The notes: a model not told the origin generated them from the letters alone. A DNA stretch of 64,000 nt from Marinobacter alexandrii (GCA_039984955.1 JBDWTN010000007.1:3108501-3172500); one strand, 5' to 3'; shown: positions 18,566 through 28,500, counted from the stretch's first letter. Program-made: numbers and translations.

Positions 18566-19120
18566 TTAAATTGTCATGATATCTTTCTCTTTTATATCAA
18601 CGAGGGAATCAATCTTACCCGAGTAAGTACTTGTAAGGTTTTGAACATCATCTTCTGCATTTTTCACTAAATCCTCAGAAACTCCATCAAGCTTTCTAAG
18701 AGATTCATTTGTGTCCTTTCTAGCATTTCGGATGCTAACCTTCCCTTTTTCTGCCTCCGCCTTTACTTGCTTCATTAGCTGAAGTCTACGTTCTTCAGTT
18801 AGCGGAGGTATATTTATTCTTATTTGCTCACCATCATTTTGAGGATTGAAGCCGAGATTGCTATTAATTATTGCACGTTCAATCTCTTGTAACATAGCTT
18901 TTTCCCAAGGCTTAACACTTAAAGTTCGAGCGTCCGGAGTAGTTACACCAGCAACTTGGCTTAATGGAGTCATGGTGCTATAGTATTCCACTTCTATACC
19001 ATCTAGCATTCCTGGCATAGCTTTTCCAGCCCGAATTTTGGCGAATTCATCTTTAGTGTGCTGCAAAGCACTTTCCATCATTTCTTTCGCGGTATCAAGG
19101 TATATATCTATTTCTTCCAT
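18566..19120 (-). CDS. frr: Ribosome recycling factor
   Basis: 184 residues, the normal length. With EF-G it splits post-termination ribosomes into subunits. The family signatures are clear: EFAKIRAGKAMPGMLDGIEV near residue 25, SVKPWEKAMLQEIERAI, the block IRINIPPLTEERRLQLMKQV, and the helix SIRNARKDTNESLRKL. It lies 19 bases after pyrH on the same strand, the usual bacterial pairing, and is probably co-transcribed with it. rpsB and tsf, often upstream of pyrH, are not here. Confidence 0.97.
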   Translation of the reverse strand: MEEIDIYLDTAKEMMESALQHTKDEFAKIRAGKAMPGMLDGIEVEYYSTMTPLSQVAGVTTPDARTLSVKPWEKAMLQEIERAIINSNLGFNPQNDGEQIRINIPPLTEERRLQLMKQVKAEAEKGKVSIRNARKDTNESLRKLDGVSEDLVKNAEDDVQNLTSTYSGKIDSLVDIKEKDIMTI

Positions 19121-19139
19121 AGGTGAAAATTAAAATAAT

Positions 19140-19844
19140 CTAATGAATAAGTGTCCCTACTTCCTCTCCTGCAACAATTTTTTGAAGATTGCCTTCTTTA
19201 TTCATATCAAAAACAATGATAGGAACATTATTTTCTTGGCACAGTGTGAATGCAGTCATATCCATAATATTCAAGTTCTTTTCATAGGCTTCCTGAAAAG
19301 AAATCTTTGAATAACGTTCAGCATCAGGATTCTTTTCAGGATCCGAAGTATAAACCCCGTCTACCCGTGTACCTTTTAAAACAACATCAGCTTCTATTTC
19401 AATTGCCCTAAGGCTAGCTGTAGAGTCTGTTGTGAAATACGGATTCCCAATTCCAGCACCAAAAATGACAACTCTACCTTTTTCAAGGTGCCGAATAGCT
19501 CTTCTTCTAATAAAGGGCTCACAAACTTGTTCCATCTTAAGTCCAGCCATCAAACGAGTATACATGCCATGTTTTTCAAACATACTTTGAAGAGCCATTG
19601 CATTAATTACGGTGGCGAGCATACCCATATAATCTCCTTGAACTCGATCTATTCCTGAAGCTTCAGCCTCTGCACCCCTAAAAATATTACCCCCACCAAT
19701 AACTACTGCTACTTCAATTCCCTCATTCACGATTTTTTTAATTTCCTCAGCGTATTGGGTCAATCTTTTAGAATCAATACCATGTTGTTGATCCCCCATC
19801 AATGCTTCACCACTCAGTTTTAGCAATATTCTTTTATAAGCCAT
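19140..19844 (-). CDS. pyrH: Uridylate kinase (UMP kinase)
   Basis: 234 residues. It phosphorylates UMP to UDP with ATP in pyrimidine nucleotide synthesis, as a cytosolic hexamer of the amino-acid-kinase fold. Visible signatures are [12 protein letters not shown] at residues 4-15, [51 protein letters not shown] and [14 protein letters not shown]. The downstream neighbour is frr. A TATATTTG box at 19919-19926 on the minus strand fits its promoter. Confidence 0.97.
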   Translation of the reverse strand: MAYKRILLKLSGEALMGDQQHGIDSKRLTQYAEEIKKIVNEGIEVAVVIGGGNIFRGAEAEASGIDRVQGDYMGMLATVINAMALQSMFEKHGMYTRLMAGLKMEQVCEPFIRRRAIRHLEKGRVVIFGAGIGNPYFTTDSTASLRAIEIEADVVLKGTRVDGVYTSDPEKNPDAERYSKISFQEAYEKNLNIMDMTAFTLCQENNVPIIVFDMNKEGNLQKIVAGEEVGTLIH

Positions 19845-19918
19845 ATGTTAATTTATATGAGACAATTTAATTCAGATGAAATCTTTATTTTCAACAATGC
19901 TGAAGACATGAAATCGTA

Positions 19919-19926
19919 CAAATATA
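19919..19926 (-). promoter_or_regulatory. Putative pyrH-frr promoter -7 box
   Basis: Minus-strand TATATTTG, a TAnnTTTG match, lies 75 bases before the pyrH start. The -33 part is weak. It lacks the GCRNNCC extension seen at the translation-machinery promoters of this window. Confidence 0.4.
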
Positions 19927-19944
19927 AGAGGATTGGTTGCAGAA

Positions 19945-20439
19945 TTATTCGAATGAAATAAGTACTTGATTTTTTTCAACATTCTCTTTTTCTGATACAA
20001 GGATTTTACTGACTTTACCCTCGCCAGGAGATTTAATAACATTCTCCATTTTCATAGCTTCCAGCACAAGTAATTGATCACCCAGACTTACTTCATCACC
20101 TTCGGATATGATTATATTGAGGATTGACCCGGGCATTGGAGCCTTCACATCTTTAACGACAGATGAAGATGCGGCATTCATCCCCAGTTTATCCAAAATT
20201 TGATCTATGTGATCAGTAACTGAAACATCTAGGAGGAGGTCATTTACTTTCAGTTTCATTTCTTTCCCATTTCTTTCCGCCACTTCAACTCGAAAGATTT
20301 TATTGGATTTATAAACCTTATATGAAGAGTCATCCATTTTTACGACCTCACCATCGAAAGGGACCCCATCAATTAAGTGATTTTCCTTTTGATGTTCAAT
20401 ACTAATTTTCTCCAATTCCCCAACCTGAACTTTTATCAT
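19945..20439 (-). CDS. Biotin carboxyl carrier protein (acyl-CoA carboxylase biotin subunit)
   Basis: 164 residues from ATG 20439. The frame extends to 20469, but that start would fall inside the TAATTTTG promoter box, so MIKVQVGELEK is preferred. The C-terminal 70 residues are a biotinyl domain (VKAPMPGSILNI, then EAMKMEN with the biotinylated lysine at about K130). It would carry carboxyl groups for a biotin-dependent acyl-CoA carboxylase such as propionyl- or methylcrotonyl-CoA carboxylase. The N-terminal 90 residues are a beta-rich domain typical of the stand-alone carriers. No carboxylase or biotin carboxylase gene adjoins it, so the partner is elsewhere. Confidence 0.85.
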   Translation of the reverse strand: MIKVQVGELEKISIEHQKENHLIDGVPFDGEVVKMDDSSYKVYKSNKIFRVEVAERNGKEMKLKVNDLLLDVSVTDHIDQILDKLGMNAASSSVVKDVKAPMPGSILNIIISEGDEVSLGDQLLVLEAMKMENVIKSPGEGKVSKILVSEKENVEKNQVLISFE

Positions 20440-20466
20440 TGAAATATGCTTTGTGGTTCTTTTGTT

Positions 20467-20474
20467 CAAAATTA
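20467..20474 (-). promoter_or_regulatory. Putative promoter -7 box of the biotin carrier gene
   Basis: Minus-strand TAATTTTG, a TAnnTTTG match, lies 28 bases before ATG 20439. It overlaps the alternative upstream start, and so decides the start choice. Confidence 0.45.
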
Positions 20475-20585
20475 TGTATTGAATCGGGCATTAAAAATTT
20501 AGAATCAATTTTTAATAATAATGGGATGTAACTGCTCAAAATCAGGCATTAAATATGAAATAGTTTTTTTATCTAAAAATGAAAG

Positions 20586-20616
20586 TTTGATTAGTTGAAA
20601 AAAGCATATACTTTTG
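20586..20616 (+). promoter_or_regulatory. Promoter of the tRNA-Tyr/Gly/Thr-tuf unit
   Basis: TTTG at 20586-20589, a 19-base spacer and TACTTTTG at 20609-20616 form a full Bacteroidota promoter about 60 bases before tRNA-Tyr. It continues as CAATCC, matching the TTTGCRNNCC extension of the other translation promoters here. Confidence 0.65.
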
Positions 20617-20674
20617 CAATCCTTTTTCTGGAAAACTTCTTGAAAAAGATGTTCTTAATAAGTATTTAAAACTA

Positions 20675-20757
20675 GGGGAGATACTCAAGCGGCCAACGAG
20701 GACAGACTGTAAATCTGTTGGTGTATTCCTTCGAAGGTTCGAATCCTTCTCTCCCCA
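20675..20757 (+). tRNA. tRNA-Tyr (GTA)
   Basis: 83 bases with a long variable arm as expected for tRNA-Tyr. The acceptor arms GGGGAGA/TCTCCCC pair fully. Anticodon GTA is at 20709-20711. The 3' CCA is not encoded. It is first in a tRNA cluster leading into tuf. Confidence 0.95.
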
Positions 20758-20810
20758 CATTGCTTGTCTGAAACTTACCAAGGTTTCCGTTAGAAAGGAC
20801 AAGCATATAA

Positions 20811-20883
20811 GCGGGTGTAGCTCAGTTGGTAGAGCGACAGCCTTCCAAGCTGTAGGTCGCCGGTTCGAGCCTGGTCACCCGCT
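20811..20883 (+). tRNA. tRNA-Gly (TCC)
   Basis: 73 bases with acceptor GCGGGTG/CACCCGC, D-arm AGCTCAGTTGGTAGAGC and anticodon TCC at 20844-20846. CCA is not encoded. It lies 53 bases after tRNA-Tyr. Confidence 0.95.
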
Positions 20884-20925
20884 CTAAATCCTTAGTGGAA
20901 ACATTGAGGTAGTTTGAAGTCTTTA

Positions 20926-20960
20926 GATTCCATTTTTCTTTTTAAAAGAAAAATAGAATC
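20926..20960. repeat. Inverted repeat between tRNA-Gly and tRNA-Thr
   Basis: GATTC-C-ATTTTTCTTTT and its near-complement (ending GAATC) form a long AT-rich stem. It could be an RNA processing hairpin in the tRNA-tuf transcript. It is followed by a second structured stretch at 20963-20992 (CCGATT...AATCGG). Confidence 0.4.
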
Positions 20961-20996
20961 CACCGATTTAGCTCAGACTTTGAGGCAATCGGAATA

Positions 20997-21068
20997 GCCG
21001 ATGTAGCTCAGGGGTAGAGCGTTTCCTTGGTAAGGAAGAGGTCAGGGGTTCAAATCCCCTCATTGGCT
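20997..21068 (+). tRNA. tRNA-Thr (GGT)
   Basis: 72 bases with acceptor GCCGATG/CATTGGC (one G-T pair), anticodon stem TTTCC/GGAAG and anticodon GGT at 21029-21031. CCA is not encoded. It lies 71 bases before tuf, the conserved tRNA-tuf arrangement. Confidence 0.95.
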
Positions 21069-21139
21069 CTGTTCAAGGATTAGATTTTTAGAAAATAGAG
21101 TAATTAATAATAAACTAAACAAAACGAGGATTATCAAGC

Positions 21140-22327
21140 ATGGCTAAAGAAACCTTTGATCGTTCGAAACCACACGTAAATATTGGTACAATCGGACACG
21201 TTGACCATGGTAAAACAACTTTAACTGCTGCAATTTCGGCTGTACTAGCTGGAAAAGGATTAGCAGATGTTAAAGATTTCTCTGCAATTGACAATGCACC
21301 AGAAGAGAAAGAAAGAGGTATTACCATTAATACTTCACACATTGAGTATCAGACTGAAAAACGTCACTATGCTCACGTTGACTGCCCTGGTCACGCGGAT
21401 TACGTAAAAAACATGGTAACAGGAGCGGCTCAGATGGATGGGGCTATCATTGTGGTAGCTGCTACAGACGGACCAATGCCTCAAACAAGAGAGCATATCC
21501 TTCTTTCTAGACAAGTAGGAGTACCTGCACTCGTTGTGTTCATGAATAAAGTTGATTTGGTTGATGATCCTGAGCTACTTGAATTAGTAGAAATGGAAAT
21601 CAGAGAACTTCTTTCAACTTATGACTTCCCAGGAGATGATATCCCAGTAATCCAAGGCTCAGCACTTGGAGGTCTTAATGGAGATGCTAAATGGGTAGAA
21701 AAAATTGAAGAGCTGATGGATGCTGTGGATGAGCATATCCCACTTCCAGAAAGAGCTGTTGATAAAGATTTCTTAATGCCAGTTGAGGATGTATTCTCAA
21801 TTACCGGTAGAGGTACCGTGGCAACAGGTAGAATCGAAAGAGGAGTAATTAACTCTGGCGATCCTGTTGATATCATTGGTATGGGTGCTGAAGATCTTAA
21901 GTCTACAATCACAGGAGTGGAAATGTTCCGTAAGATTCTAGATAGAGGTGAAGCAGGCGATAACGTTGGTCTTCTTTTGAGAGGAATTGAAAAAGATCAG
22001 ATCAAAAGAGGTATGATTATCTGTAAGCCAGGATCAGTAACTCCTCACGCTCACTTCAAAGCAGAGGTTTACGTTCTTTCAAAAGAAGAAGGTGGACGTC
22101 ACACTCCATTCTTTAACAAGTATAGACCTCAGTTCTACTTAAGAACAACGGATGTAACTGGTGAAATCATGCTTCCAGAAAATGTGGAGATGGTTATGCC
22201 TGGTGATAATATCACTATTGATGTTAAGCTTATCAACCCAGTAGCATTAGAAAAAGGATTGCGATTTGCAATCAGAGAAGGTGGAAGAACAGTTGGTTCT
22301 GGTCAGGTTACTGAAATTCTTGACTAA
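21140..22327 (+). CDS. tuf: Elongation factor Tu
   Basis: 395 residues, the full family length. The GTPase delivers aminoacyl-tRNA to the ribosome. G1 GHVDHGKT lies at 19-26, the switch region RGITINTSH follows, G3 DCPGH at 81-85 and G4 NKVD at 136-139. Domains 2 and 3 follow ([26 protein letters not shown], ending in [10 protein letters not shown]). It lies downstream of three tRNA genes with which it is probably transcribed, and is followed by a terminator hairpin at 22337-22370. Only this copy is in the window. Confidence 0.99.
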   Translation: MAKETFDRSKPHVNIGTIGHVDHGKTTLTAAISAVLAGKGLADVKDFSAIDNAPEEKERGITINTSHIEYQTEKRHYAHVDCPGHADYVKNMVTGAAQMDGAIIVVAATDGPMPQTREHILLSRQVGVPALVVFMNKVDLVDDPELLELVEMEIRELLSTYDFPGDDIPVIQGSALGGLNGDAKWVEKIEELMDAVDEHIPLPERAVDKDFLMPVEDVFSITGRGTVATGRIERGVINSGDPVDIIGMGAEDLKSTITGVEMFRKILDRGEAGDNVGLLLRGIEKDQIKRGMIICKPGSVTPHAHFKAEVYVLSKEEGGRHTPFFNKYRPQFYLRTTDVTGEIMLPENVEMVMPGDNITIDVKLINPVALEKGLRFAIREGGRTVGSGQVTEILD

Positions 22328-22336
22328 GAAATAATT

Positions 22337-22370
22337 ATCCCGATATACTATGTGTATCGGGATTTGTTTA
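22337..22370 (+). terminator. Terminator after tuf
   Basis: ATCCCGATA (22337-22345) pairs with TATCGGGAT (22355-22363) and is followed by TTGTTTA. It ends the tRNA-tuf unit. The TTTG at 22363-22366 also serves as the -33 box of the next promoter. Confidence 0.75.
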
Positions 22371-22420
22371 TACAAATTGATTACTCTAAATTTGCAGTCC
22401 TTTTGGGACTGCTTGTTTTT
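22363..22420 (+). promoter_or_regulatory. Promoter and start-site hairpin of tRNA-Trp-secE-nusG-rpl-rpo unit
   Basis: TTTG (22363-22366), a 20-base spacer and TAAATTTG (22387-22394). Immediately after, GCAGTCC (22394-22400) pairs with GGACTGC (22406-22412), followed by TTGTTTTT. The hairpin thus overlaps the expected transcription start and looks like a terminator placed at the promoter. Confidence 0.6.
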
Positions 22421-22493
22421 ACGGGCGTAGCTCAATTGGTAGAGTAGCGGTCTCCAAAACCGTTGGTTGGGGGTTCGAGTCCCTCCTCCCGTG
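22421..22493 (+). tRNA. tRNA-Trp (CCA)
   Basis: 73 bases with anticodon CCA at 22454-22456, D-arm AGCTCAATTGGTAGAGT and T-arm GGGGG TTCGAGT CCCTC. The acceptor ACGGGCG/CTCCCGT pairs except for one C-T mismatch at the sixth pair. It lies 20 bases before secE, the conserved tRNA-Trp-secE order. Confidence 0.93.
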
Positions 22494-22513
22494 CTATTTA
22501 AAGAAGGAATATT

Positions 22514-22705
22514 ATGTCTAAAGTTATCACTTTTTTTAAGGACTCATACGATGAGTTGACACATAAGGTGTCATGGCCAAAGTATAGCTCCTTGCAAAAT
22601 AGCGCTGTTTTGGTGCTCGTTGCGTCGTTGATTTTTGCCCTAATGATTGGGGCAATAGACTATGCCTTCGAAAATTTAATGGAATTTATTTATCAAGAAC
22701 TTTAA
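22514..22705 (+). CDS. secE: Preprotein translocase subunit SecE
   Basis: 63 residues, the short single-span form of most bacteria. SecE clamps SecY in the Sec channel. The amphipathic helix DSYDELTHKVSWPKYSSLQN with the conserved K-W-P is followed by one membrane helix (AVLVLVASLIFALMIGAIDY). It is flanked by tRNA-Trp and nusG, and secY is encoded later in this window. Confidence 0.97.
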   Translation: MSKVITFFKDSYDELTHKVSWPKYSSLQNSAVLVLVASLIFALMIGAIDYAFENLMEFIYQEL

Positions 22706-22720
22706 TACGTACGGGTAAGG

Positions 22721-23284
22721 ATGGAGCACAAGTGGTACGTGGTTAGAGCCGTTAGCGGTAAAGAAAAAAAAGTCAAAGAGGCTATCGAAAATGAGATCGT
22801 TCGCCAGGAATTGACTGATTATATTCCTCAGGTACTTATTCCTTCGGAAAAAGTATATGAGATGCGTAATGGTAAGAAAAGAGTAAGGGAGAGAAATTTC
22901 TTTCCTGGATATGTGTTGATCCAAGCTGACTTCTCCAATGGCGAGGTTCAACACTTAGTTACAAATAAGGAGCTAATCCCTAATGTTATTGGATTCTTAG
23001 GATCCACGGGAAGTAGCACTACAAAAGATCCGATTCCTTTAAGACAAGTCGAGGTAAATAGAATCCTTGGCAAAGTGGACGAGGTTGAGGAATACGAAGA
23101 GAAGCTTGATACCCCATTTATTGTGGGTGAAAGTGTGAAAGTGATGGACGGTCCCTTTAGTGGCTTCACAGGTACGGTAGAGGAGGTATTTGAGGATCGT
23201 AAGAAGCTTAATGTTACGGTTAAGATTTTTGGCAGAAATACACCTGTCGAATTGAATTACATACAGGTAGAAAAAGAAGATTAA
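22721..23284 (+). CDS. nusG: Transcription termination/antitermination factor NusG
   Basis: 187 residues. It binds RNA polymerase and links it to the ribosome or Rho. The N-terminal NGN domain begins KWYVVRAVSGKEKKV and includes RNFFPGYVLIQAD. The C-terminal KOW domain at about 133-185 includes GESVKVMDGPFSGFTGTVEE. It lies 15 bases after secE and 10 before rplK in one operon. Confidence 0.98.
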   Translation: MEHKWYVVRAVSGKEKKVKEAIENEIVRQELTDYIPQVLIPSEKVYEMRNGKKRVRERNFFPGYVLIQADFSNGEVQHLVTNKELIPNVIGFLGSTGSSTTKDPIPLRQVEVNRILGKVDEVEEYEEKLDTPFIVGESVKVMDGPFSGFTGTVEEVFEDRKKLNVTVKIFGRNTPVELNYIQVEKED

Positions 23285-23294
23285 TAAGTAAGAA

Positions 23295-23738
23295 ATGGCT
23301 AAAGAAATATCAGGCTATTTGAAGTTGCAGATACGTGGAGGAGCAGCAAACCCTTCACCACCGGTAGGACCAGCGCTAGGAGCTAAAGGTCTGAATATCA
23401 TGGATTTCTGTAAGCAATTTAATGCCAGAACCCAGGATAAGCCAGGACAGCTTCTTCCGGTTGTTGTTACAATTTATGCAGACAAGTCTTTTGACTTTGT
23501 AATAAAGACACCTCCGGCAGCTACCCTCTTAATGGAGGCGGCTAAGTTGAAAAAAGGATCTTCCGAGCCAAACCGTGTAAAGGTTGGATCAGTATCATGG
23601 GATCAGGTTAAAACAATAGCCGAAACTAAGATGCCAGATTTGAATTCATTCAGTATCGAGTCTGCTATGAAGGTAGTAGCTGGAACTGCTAGAAGCATGG
23701 GTATGAAAATTTCAGGTAAAGCCCCTTGGGCAAATTAA
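23295..23738 (+). CDS. rplK: 50S ribosomal protein L11
   Basis: 147 residues. It forms the stalk base with 23S rRNA and contacts EF-G. The N-terminal domain has [19 protein letters not shown] and [13 protein letters not shown]. The C-terminal RNA-binding domain ends [15 protein letters not shown]. Order nusG-rplK-rplA is standard. Confidence 0.98.
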   Translation: MAKEISGYLKLQIRGGAANPSPPVGPALGAKGLNIMDFCKQFNARTQDKPGQLLPVVVTIYADKSFDFVIKTPPAATLLMEAAKLKKGSSEPNRVKVGSVSWDQVKTIAETKMPDLNSFSIESAMKVVAGTARSMGMKISGKAPWAN

Positions 23739-23747
23739 TATTTGGTA

Positions 23748-24446
23748 ATGGGAAAGCTTACAAAAAATCAAAAGAAAGCTCAAGAACTGTTAGAGGTTGG
23801 AAAAGAGTATTCTTTGGAAGAAGCTTCAAAGCTTGTGAAGGAAATTACTTTCACCAAGTTTGATTCTTCTGTAGATATCGATATCCGTTTGGGTGTTGAT
23901 CCAAAGAAAGCCGACCAAATGGTTCGAGGAGTAGTATCTCTTCCTCATGGAGTAGGAAAAGATGTGAGAGTATTAGTGCTATGCACACCTGATAAAGAGC
24001 AAGAAGCAAAAGATGCAGGTGCTGATCATGTAGGATTGGAAGAGTACGTCAAGAAGATTGAAGGAGGTTGGACAGATGTTGACGTAATCATTACAATGCC
24101 TACAGTGATGGCGCAAGTAGGTAAACTTGGACGAGTACTAGGACCAAGAAGCTTAATGCCAAATCCAAAGTCTGGAACAGTGACAATGGCTATTGGACAA
24201 GCAGTAAAGGAAGTGAAAGCTGGAAAGATCGATTTTAAAGTAGATAAGTTCGGTATTATCCACACAAGTGTGGGAAAAGTGTCATTTGACTCTGATAAAA
24301 TCAAAGACAATGCACTTGAAATGATCCTAACAATATCGAAATTGAAGCCTGCCTCTGCAAAGGGAACATACTTCAAGTCGATTACGCTTTCAAGTACGAT
24401 GAGTAACGGGATAGCAATTGATAAAGGTAGCATAACAAGCTTATAA
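23748..24446 (+). CDS. rplA: 50S ribosomal protein L1
   Basis: 232 residues from ATG 23748; a TTG two codons upstream also lies in frame but is unlikely. It builds the mobile L1 stalk at the E site and in many bacteria represses its own operon. Signatures are [39 protein letters not shown] and [17 protein letters not shown]. It starts 9 bases after rplK. Confidence 0.98.
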   Translation: MGKLTKNQKKAQELLEVGKEYSLEEASKLVKEITFTKFDSSVDIDIRLGVDPKKADQMVRGVVSLPHGVGKDVRVLVLCTPDKEQEAKDAGADHVGLEEYVKKIEGGWTDVDVIITMPTVMAQVGKLGRVLGPRSLMPNPKSGTVTMAIGQAVKEVKAGKIDFKVDKFGIIHTSVGKVSFDSDKIKDNALEMILTISKLKPASAKGTYFKSITLSSTMSNGIAIDKGSITSL

Positions 24447-24451
24447 TAGTT

Positions 24452-24979
24452 ATGACGCGACAAGACAAAGCACAACTAATAAGTGACCTTACAGCAAAGC
24501 TTAAGGAAACAGATCATTTCTATATAACTGATACTTCTGGTCTCACAGTTGCTGAGATTAATAAGTTCAGAGAAATGTGCTTCAATAAAGGAGTAGAGTA
24601 CAAGGTGGTGAAAAACACCCTTATAAAGAAGGCCCTTGATGATGTGGATGGTGATTATTCATCATTAGATGAAGTGTTGAAGGGTACATCTGGCATCATG
24701 TTTATTAATGAGAATGCCAATGCTCCAGCGAAAATTATCAAAGAATTCAAAAAAGCGGATTCTAACGATAGACCGAAATTCAAGGCTGCTTCCATAGACT
24801 CGGATTTATTTATTGGTGAAGATCAACTAGGAGCGCTTGCTAGCTTGAAATCTAAGCAAGAGCTTATTGGTGATGTCATCACACTATTGCAATCACCTGC
24901 TAAGAATGTACTTACTCTGTTACAGAGTGGAGAGCATAAGCTTGCTGGTATTGTTAAGACACTTTCAGAAAGAGAATAA
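24452..24979 (+). CDS. rplJ: 50S ribosomal protein L10
   Basis: 175 residues. It anchors L7/L12 dimers to the stalk base. The N-terminal domain has FYITDTSGLTVAEINKFRE and VVKNTLIKKAL, and the C-terminal helix that binds L12 is VLTLLQSGEHKLAGIVKTLS. It follows rplA by 5 bases, so there is no separate L10 leader of the E. coli kind. Confidence 0.97.
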   Translation: MTRQDKAQLISDLTAKLKETDHFYITDTSGLTVAEINKFREMCFNKGVEYKVVKNTLIKKALDDVDGDYSSLDEVLKGTSGIMFINENANAPAKIIKEFKKADSNDRPKFKAASIDSDLFIGEDQLGALASLKSKQELIGDVITLLQSPAKNVLTLLQSGEHKLAGIVKTLSERE

Positions 24980-25010
24980 GAATTTTTAAACAGAATTAAC
25001 ACTTAATAAA

Positions 25011-25391
25011 ATGGCGGATTTAAAAGAATTTGCAGAGCAATTGGTTAACCTTTCAGTAAAAGAGGTAAACGAACTAGCTAATATCCTTAAAGATGAGTAC
25101 GGCATTGAGCCAGCTGCAGCTGCAGGACCAGTAATGGTTGCTGGAGGCGGTGGAGCTGAAGGTGGAGCTGAAGAAGAAAAATCTTCTTTTGACGTTATCC
25201 TTAAGTCTCCAGGTGGTGCGAAACTTGCTATCGTTAAGTTAGTAAAAGAACTTACTGGACTAGGCTTGAAAGAAGCGAAAGAGCTTGTTGATGGAGCTCC
25301 TAAGGCAGTGAAAGAAGGAATAGCTAAGGACGAGGCTGAAGCATTAAAGAAGCAGCTTGAAGAAGCTGGTGCTGAAGTAGAATTAAAGTAA
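25011..25391 (+). CDS. rplL: 50S ribosomal protein L7/L12
   Basis: 126 residues. This is the stalk protein that recruits and activates translational GTPases. The N-terminal dimerisation part ([20 protein letters not shown]) is followed by an Ala/Gly hinge and the C-terminal domain ([40 protein letters not shown]). A terminator-like hairpin follows at 25417, before rpoB. Confidence 0.98.
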   Translation: MADLKEFAEQLVNLSVKEVNELANILKDEYGIEPAAAAGPVMVAGGGGAEGGAEEEKSSFDVILKSPGGAKLAIVKLVKELTGLGLKEAKELVDGAPKAVKEGIAKDEAEALKKQLEEAGAEVELK

Positions 25392-25416
25392 TTAGCAAAT
25401 AGTACCAAAGGCTTAG

Positions 25417-25447
25417 GCCCTGACAGTCTATCGTCAGGGTCTTTTCC
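25417..25447 (+). terminator. Terminator/attenuator between rplL and rpoB
   Basis: CCCTGAC (25418-25424) pairs with GTCAGGG (25433-25439), then TCTTTTCC. The short, interrupted T-run suggests partial termination, which would let rpoBC be expressed below rplJL as in other bacteria. Confidence 0.65.
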
Positions 25448-25507
25448 TGTTTGTATAAAAAGCTAATTAGTCCTATTCAATTTTTATAAATTAAAACTCC
25501 GTAAGCT

Positions 25508-28500
25508 TTGGCTAACAACAATAACAAGAGAATAAATTTCTCATCAATCAAATCGGTTATTGATTATCCGGATTTTCTGGACGTACAATTAAAGTCATTT
25601 GTCGACTTTTTCCAGCTGGACACTCCTGCTGAGAGAAAAGAAGGTGAGGGTCTTTATAAAGTGTTCATGGAAAATTTTCCAATCACAGATTCTCGAGAGA
25701 ATTTCGTATTGGAGTTTGTAGACTACACTGTTGACCCCCCTAAATACAGCATTCAAGAATGCATTGAAAGAGGATTGACATATTCAGTTCCATTAAAGGC
25801 GAAACTTCGTCTGTTATGTAATGATGAAGAAAATGAAGACTTTGAAACGATAGAGCAAGAGGTATTCTTGGGTAATATCCCATATATGACCGAGAAAGGT
25901 TCTTTTGTTATAAATGGTGCTGAACGTGTCATTGTATCACAACTTCACAGATCTCCTGGTGTATTCTTCGCACAAAGCAAGCACACCAATGGAACACTTT
26001 TATACAGTGCCAGAATTATTCCTTTTAAGGGCTCTTGGATAGAATTTGCTACAGACGTTAACAACGTAATGTATGCCTACATCGACAGAAAGAAGAAGTT
26101 TCCAATCACGACACTTCTTCGTTCAATCGGATACGGATCGGATAAAGAGATTCTTGATCTATTTGGATTGTCTGAAGAAATTGAAGCCACTGAGAAAGAT
26201 CTTAAGAAAGTTATTGATAGAAGACTTGCGGCAAGAGTTCTTAGAACTTGGACGGAGGATTTCGTGGATGAAGATACTGGAGAGGTAGTATCGATTGATA
26301 GAAACGAAGTTGTTCTCGAAAGAGATAGCATTATTTCTGAAGATGATATTCAAACAATCATCGATTCAGGATCTAAGTCCATAATCGTTCATAGAAAGGA
26401 TGTGAATATCGCCGAATACTCTATAGTTTATAATACACTTCAAAAAGACAATTCTAATTCTGAGAAAGAGGCTGTAGAGCAGATTTATCGTCAGTTGAGA
26501 AATACGGAGGCTCCTGATGAACAAACCGCCCGTGATATTATTACCAGTCTATTCTTCTCTGATAAAAGATATGATCTCGGAGAGGTTGGGCGGTATAGAA
26601 TTAATAAGAAATTAGGTATTGATACCGATTGGGACAGAAGAGTACTTACTACTGAAGATATTATCCTCATTGTAAAATATTTAATTGGACTAATTAATAG
26701 CAAAGCGGTGGTTGATGATATTGACCACTTGAGTAATAGAAGGGTAAGAACAGTAGGGGAACAGCTTTACTCACAGTTCGGAGTTGGTCTTGCAAGAATG
26801 GCAAGAACAATTCGCGAGAGAATGAACGTTCGGGACAATGAAGATTTCAAGCCAGTTGATTTGATCAACGCACGTACGCTTTCTTCAGTGATCAACTCGT
26901 TCTTCGGAACGAACCAGCTATCTCAGTTCATGGATCAAACCAATCCGCTTGCTGAGGTCACTCACAAAAGAAGAATGTCTGCACTTGGGCCAGGTGGTCT
27001 TTCAAGAGAAAGAGCAGGTTTTGAAGTTCGAGATGTGCACTATACACACTACGGTCGTTTATGTACTATTGAAACACCTGAAGGACCAAACATTGGTCTA
27101 ATTTCCTCTTTATGTGTTCACGCTAAAGTGAACCAGATGGGATTCATTGAAACTCCATATAGAGAGGTAGGAAAAGGTACAGTAGATATGTCAGGTACGG
27201 TTAAGTACTTAACTGCAGAAGAAGAAGATACTCATAACATCGCACAGGCTAATGCGCCATTGTCAGATAAGGGTAAATTCTTGAATGATAAAATTAAGGC
27301 ACGATTTGAAGGTGACTTCCCACTTTGTAGCGAAGATGAAGTTAGCTATATGGATGTTGCTCCAAACCAGATTGTTTCTGTTGCAGCATCTATGATTCCA
27401 TTCCTTGAGCATGATGATGCGAACAGAGCCTTAATGGGATCTAACATGCAACGTCAAGCGGTTCCTTTGATGAGACCACAGGCTCCAATTGTGGGAACAG
27501 GACTTGAGGAAAGAGTTGCTCTGGATTCAAGAGCACTAGTTAGAGCTGAAAAAGATGGAGTTATTGAATATGTAGATGCAACAAAGATTATAGTTAAGTA
27601 TGATCTTGATAGTGACGAACAGATCATAACATTTAATGATTCTGTAGTTACATATGACTTGGTGAAATTCAGAAGAACAAATCAAGATACATGTATCAAC
27701 CTTAAGCCGATAGTTCAAAAAGGAGAGAAGGTAGATCAGGGACAAGCACTTTGTGATGGATTTGCAACAGAAGAAGGTGAACTTGCACTGGGTATTAACA
27801 TGCAGGTTGCGTTCATGCCTTGGCAAGGATACAACTTTGAGGATGCTATTGTAATCTCTGAACGAGTAGTGCGCGAAGATATCTTCACATCAATTCATAT
27901 TGATGAGTTCGAACTTGAAGTAAGGGATACTAAGCGAGGTGAAGAAGAGCTAACAAGTGAAATTCCAAACGTTTCGGAAGAGGCAGTTAAGAACCTTGAC
28001 GAAAATGGAATCATACGAACTGGCGCTGAGATAAAAGAAGGGGATATACTTATCGGTAAGATTACTCCTAAAGGGGAGTCAGATCCGACTCCTGAAGAAA
28101 AGCTGCTTCGTGCAATCTTCGGAGACAAAGCCGGTGATGTAAAGGATGCTTCATTAAAAGCTTCACCATCATTGAAAGGTGTTGTGATTGACACTAAGCT
28201 TTTCTCAAGACCTAAAAAGGATAAAGATGTAAGAGCTAGAGCTAAGAAAGAAGTTGAATTACTTAAGAATAGGTACAGTCAACAGCTTACAGAAGCGAGA
28301 AGTACGATGATTGATAAGATCGCTACACTTCTTGAGGGCAAAACATGTCAGGGAATCAAGCATAAGTTTGGTGAAGAAGTAGTAAGCAAGGGGGTGAAGT
28401 TCTCTAAAAAGAACATTGAAGCGAACTTGTTCCCTCCAAAGAATAAATACAGAGATGAGAGTAATTACAACGTTCCTGAAGAAGCAAACTTAATCTCTGA

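Noticed and set aside
20569-20802. Minus-strand open frame of 77 codons
   Set aside because: It covers the tRNA-Tyr gene on the opposite strand; its sequence is the reverse of the tRNA and its promoter.
24986-25408. Ser/Ala/Pro-rich minus-strand open frame over rplL
   Set aside because: Antisense of the Ala/Glu/Lys-rich L7/L12 gene; composition explained by that.
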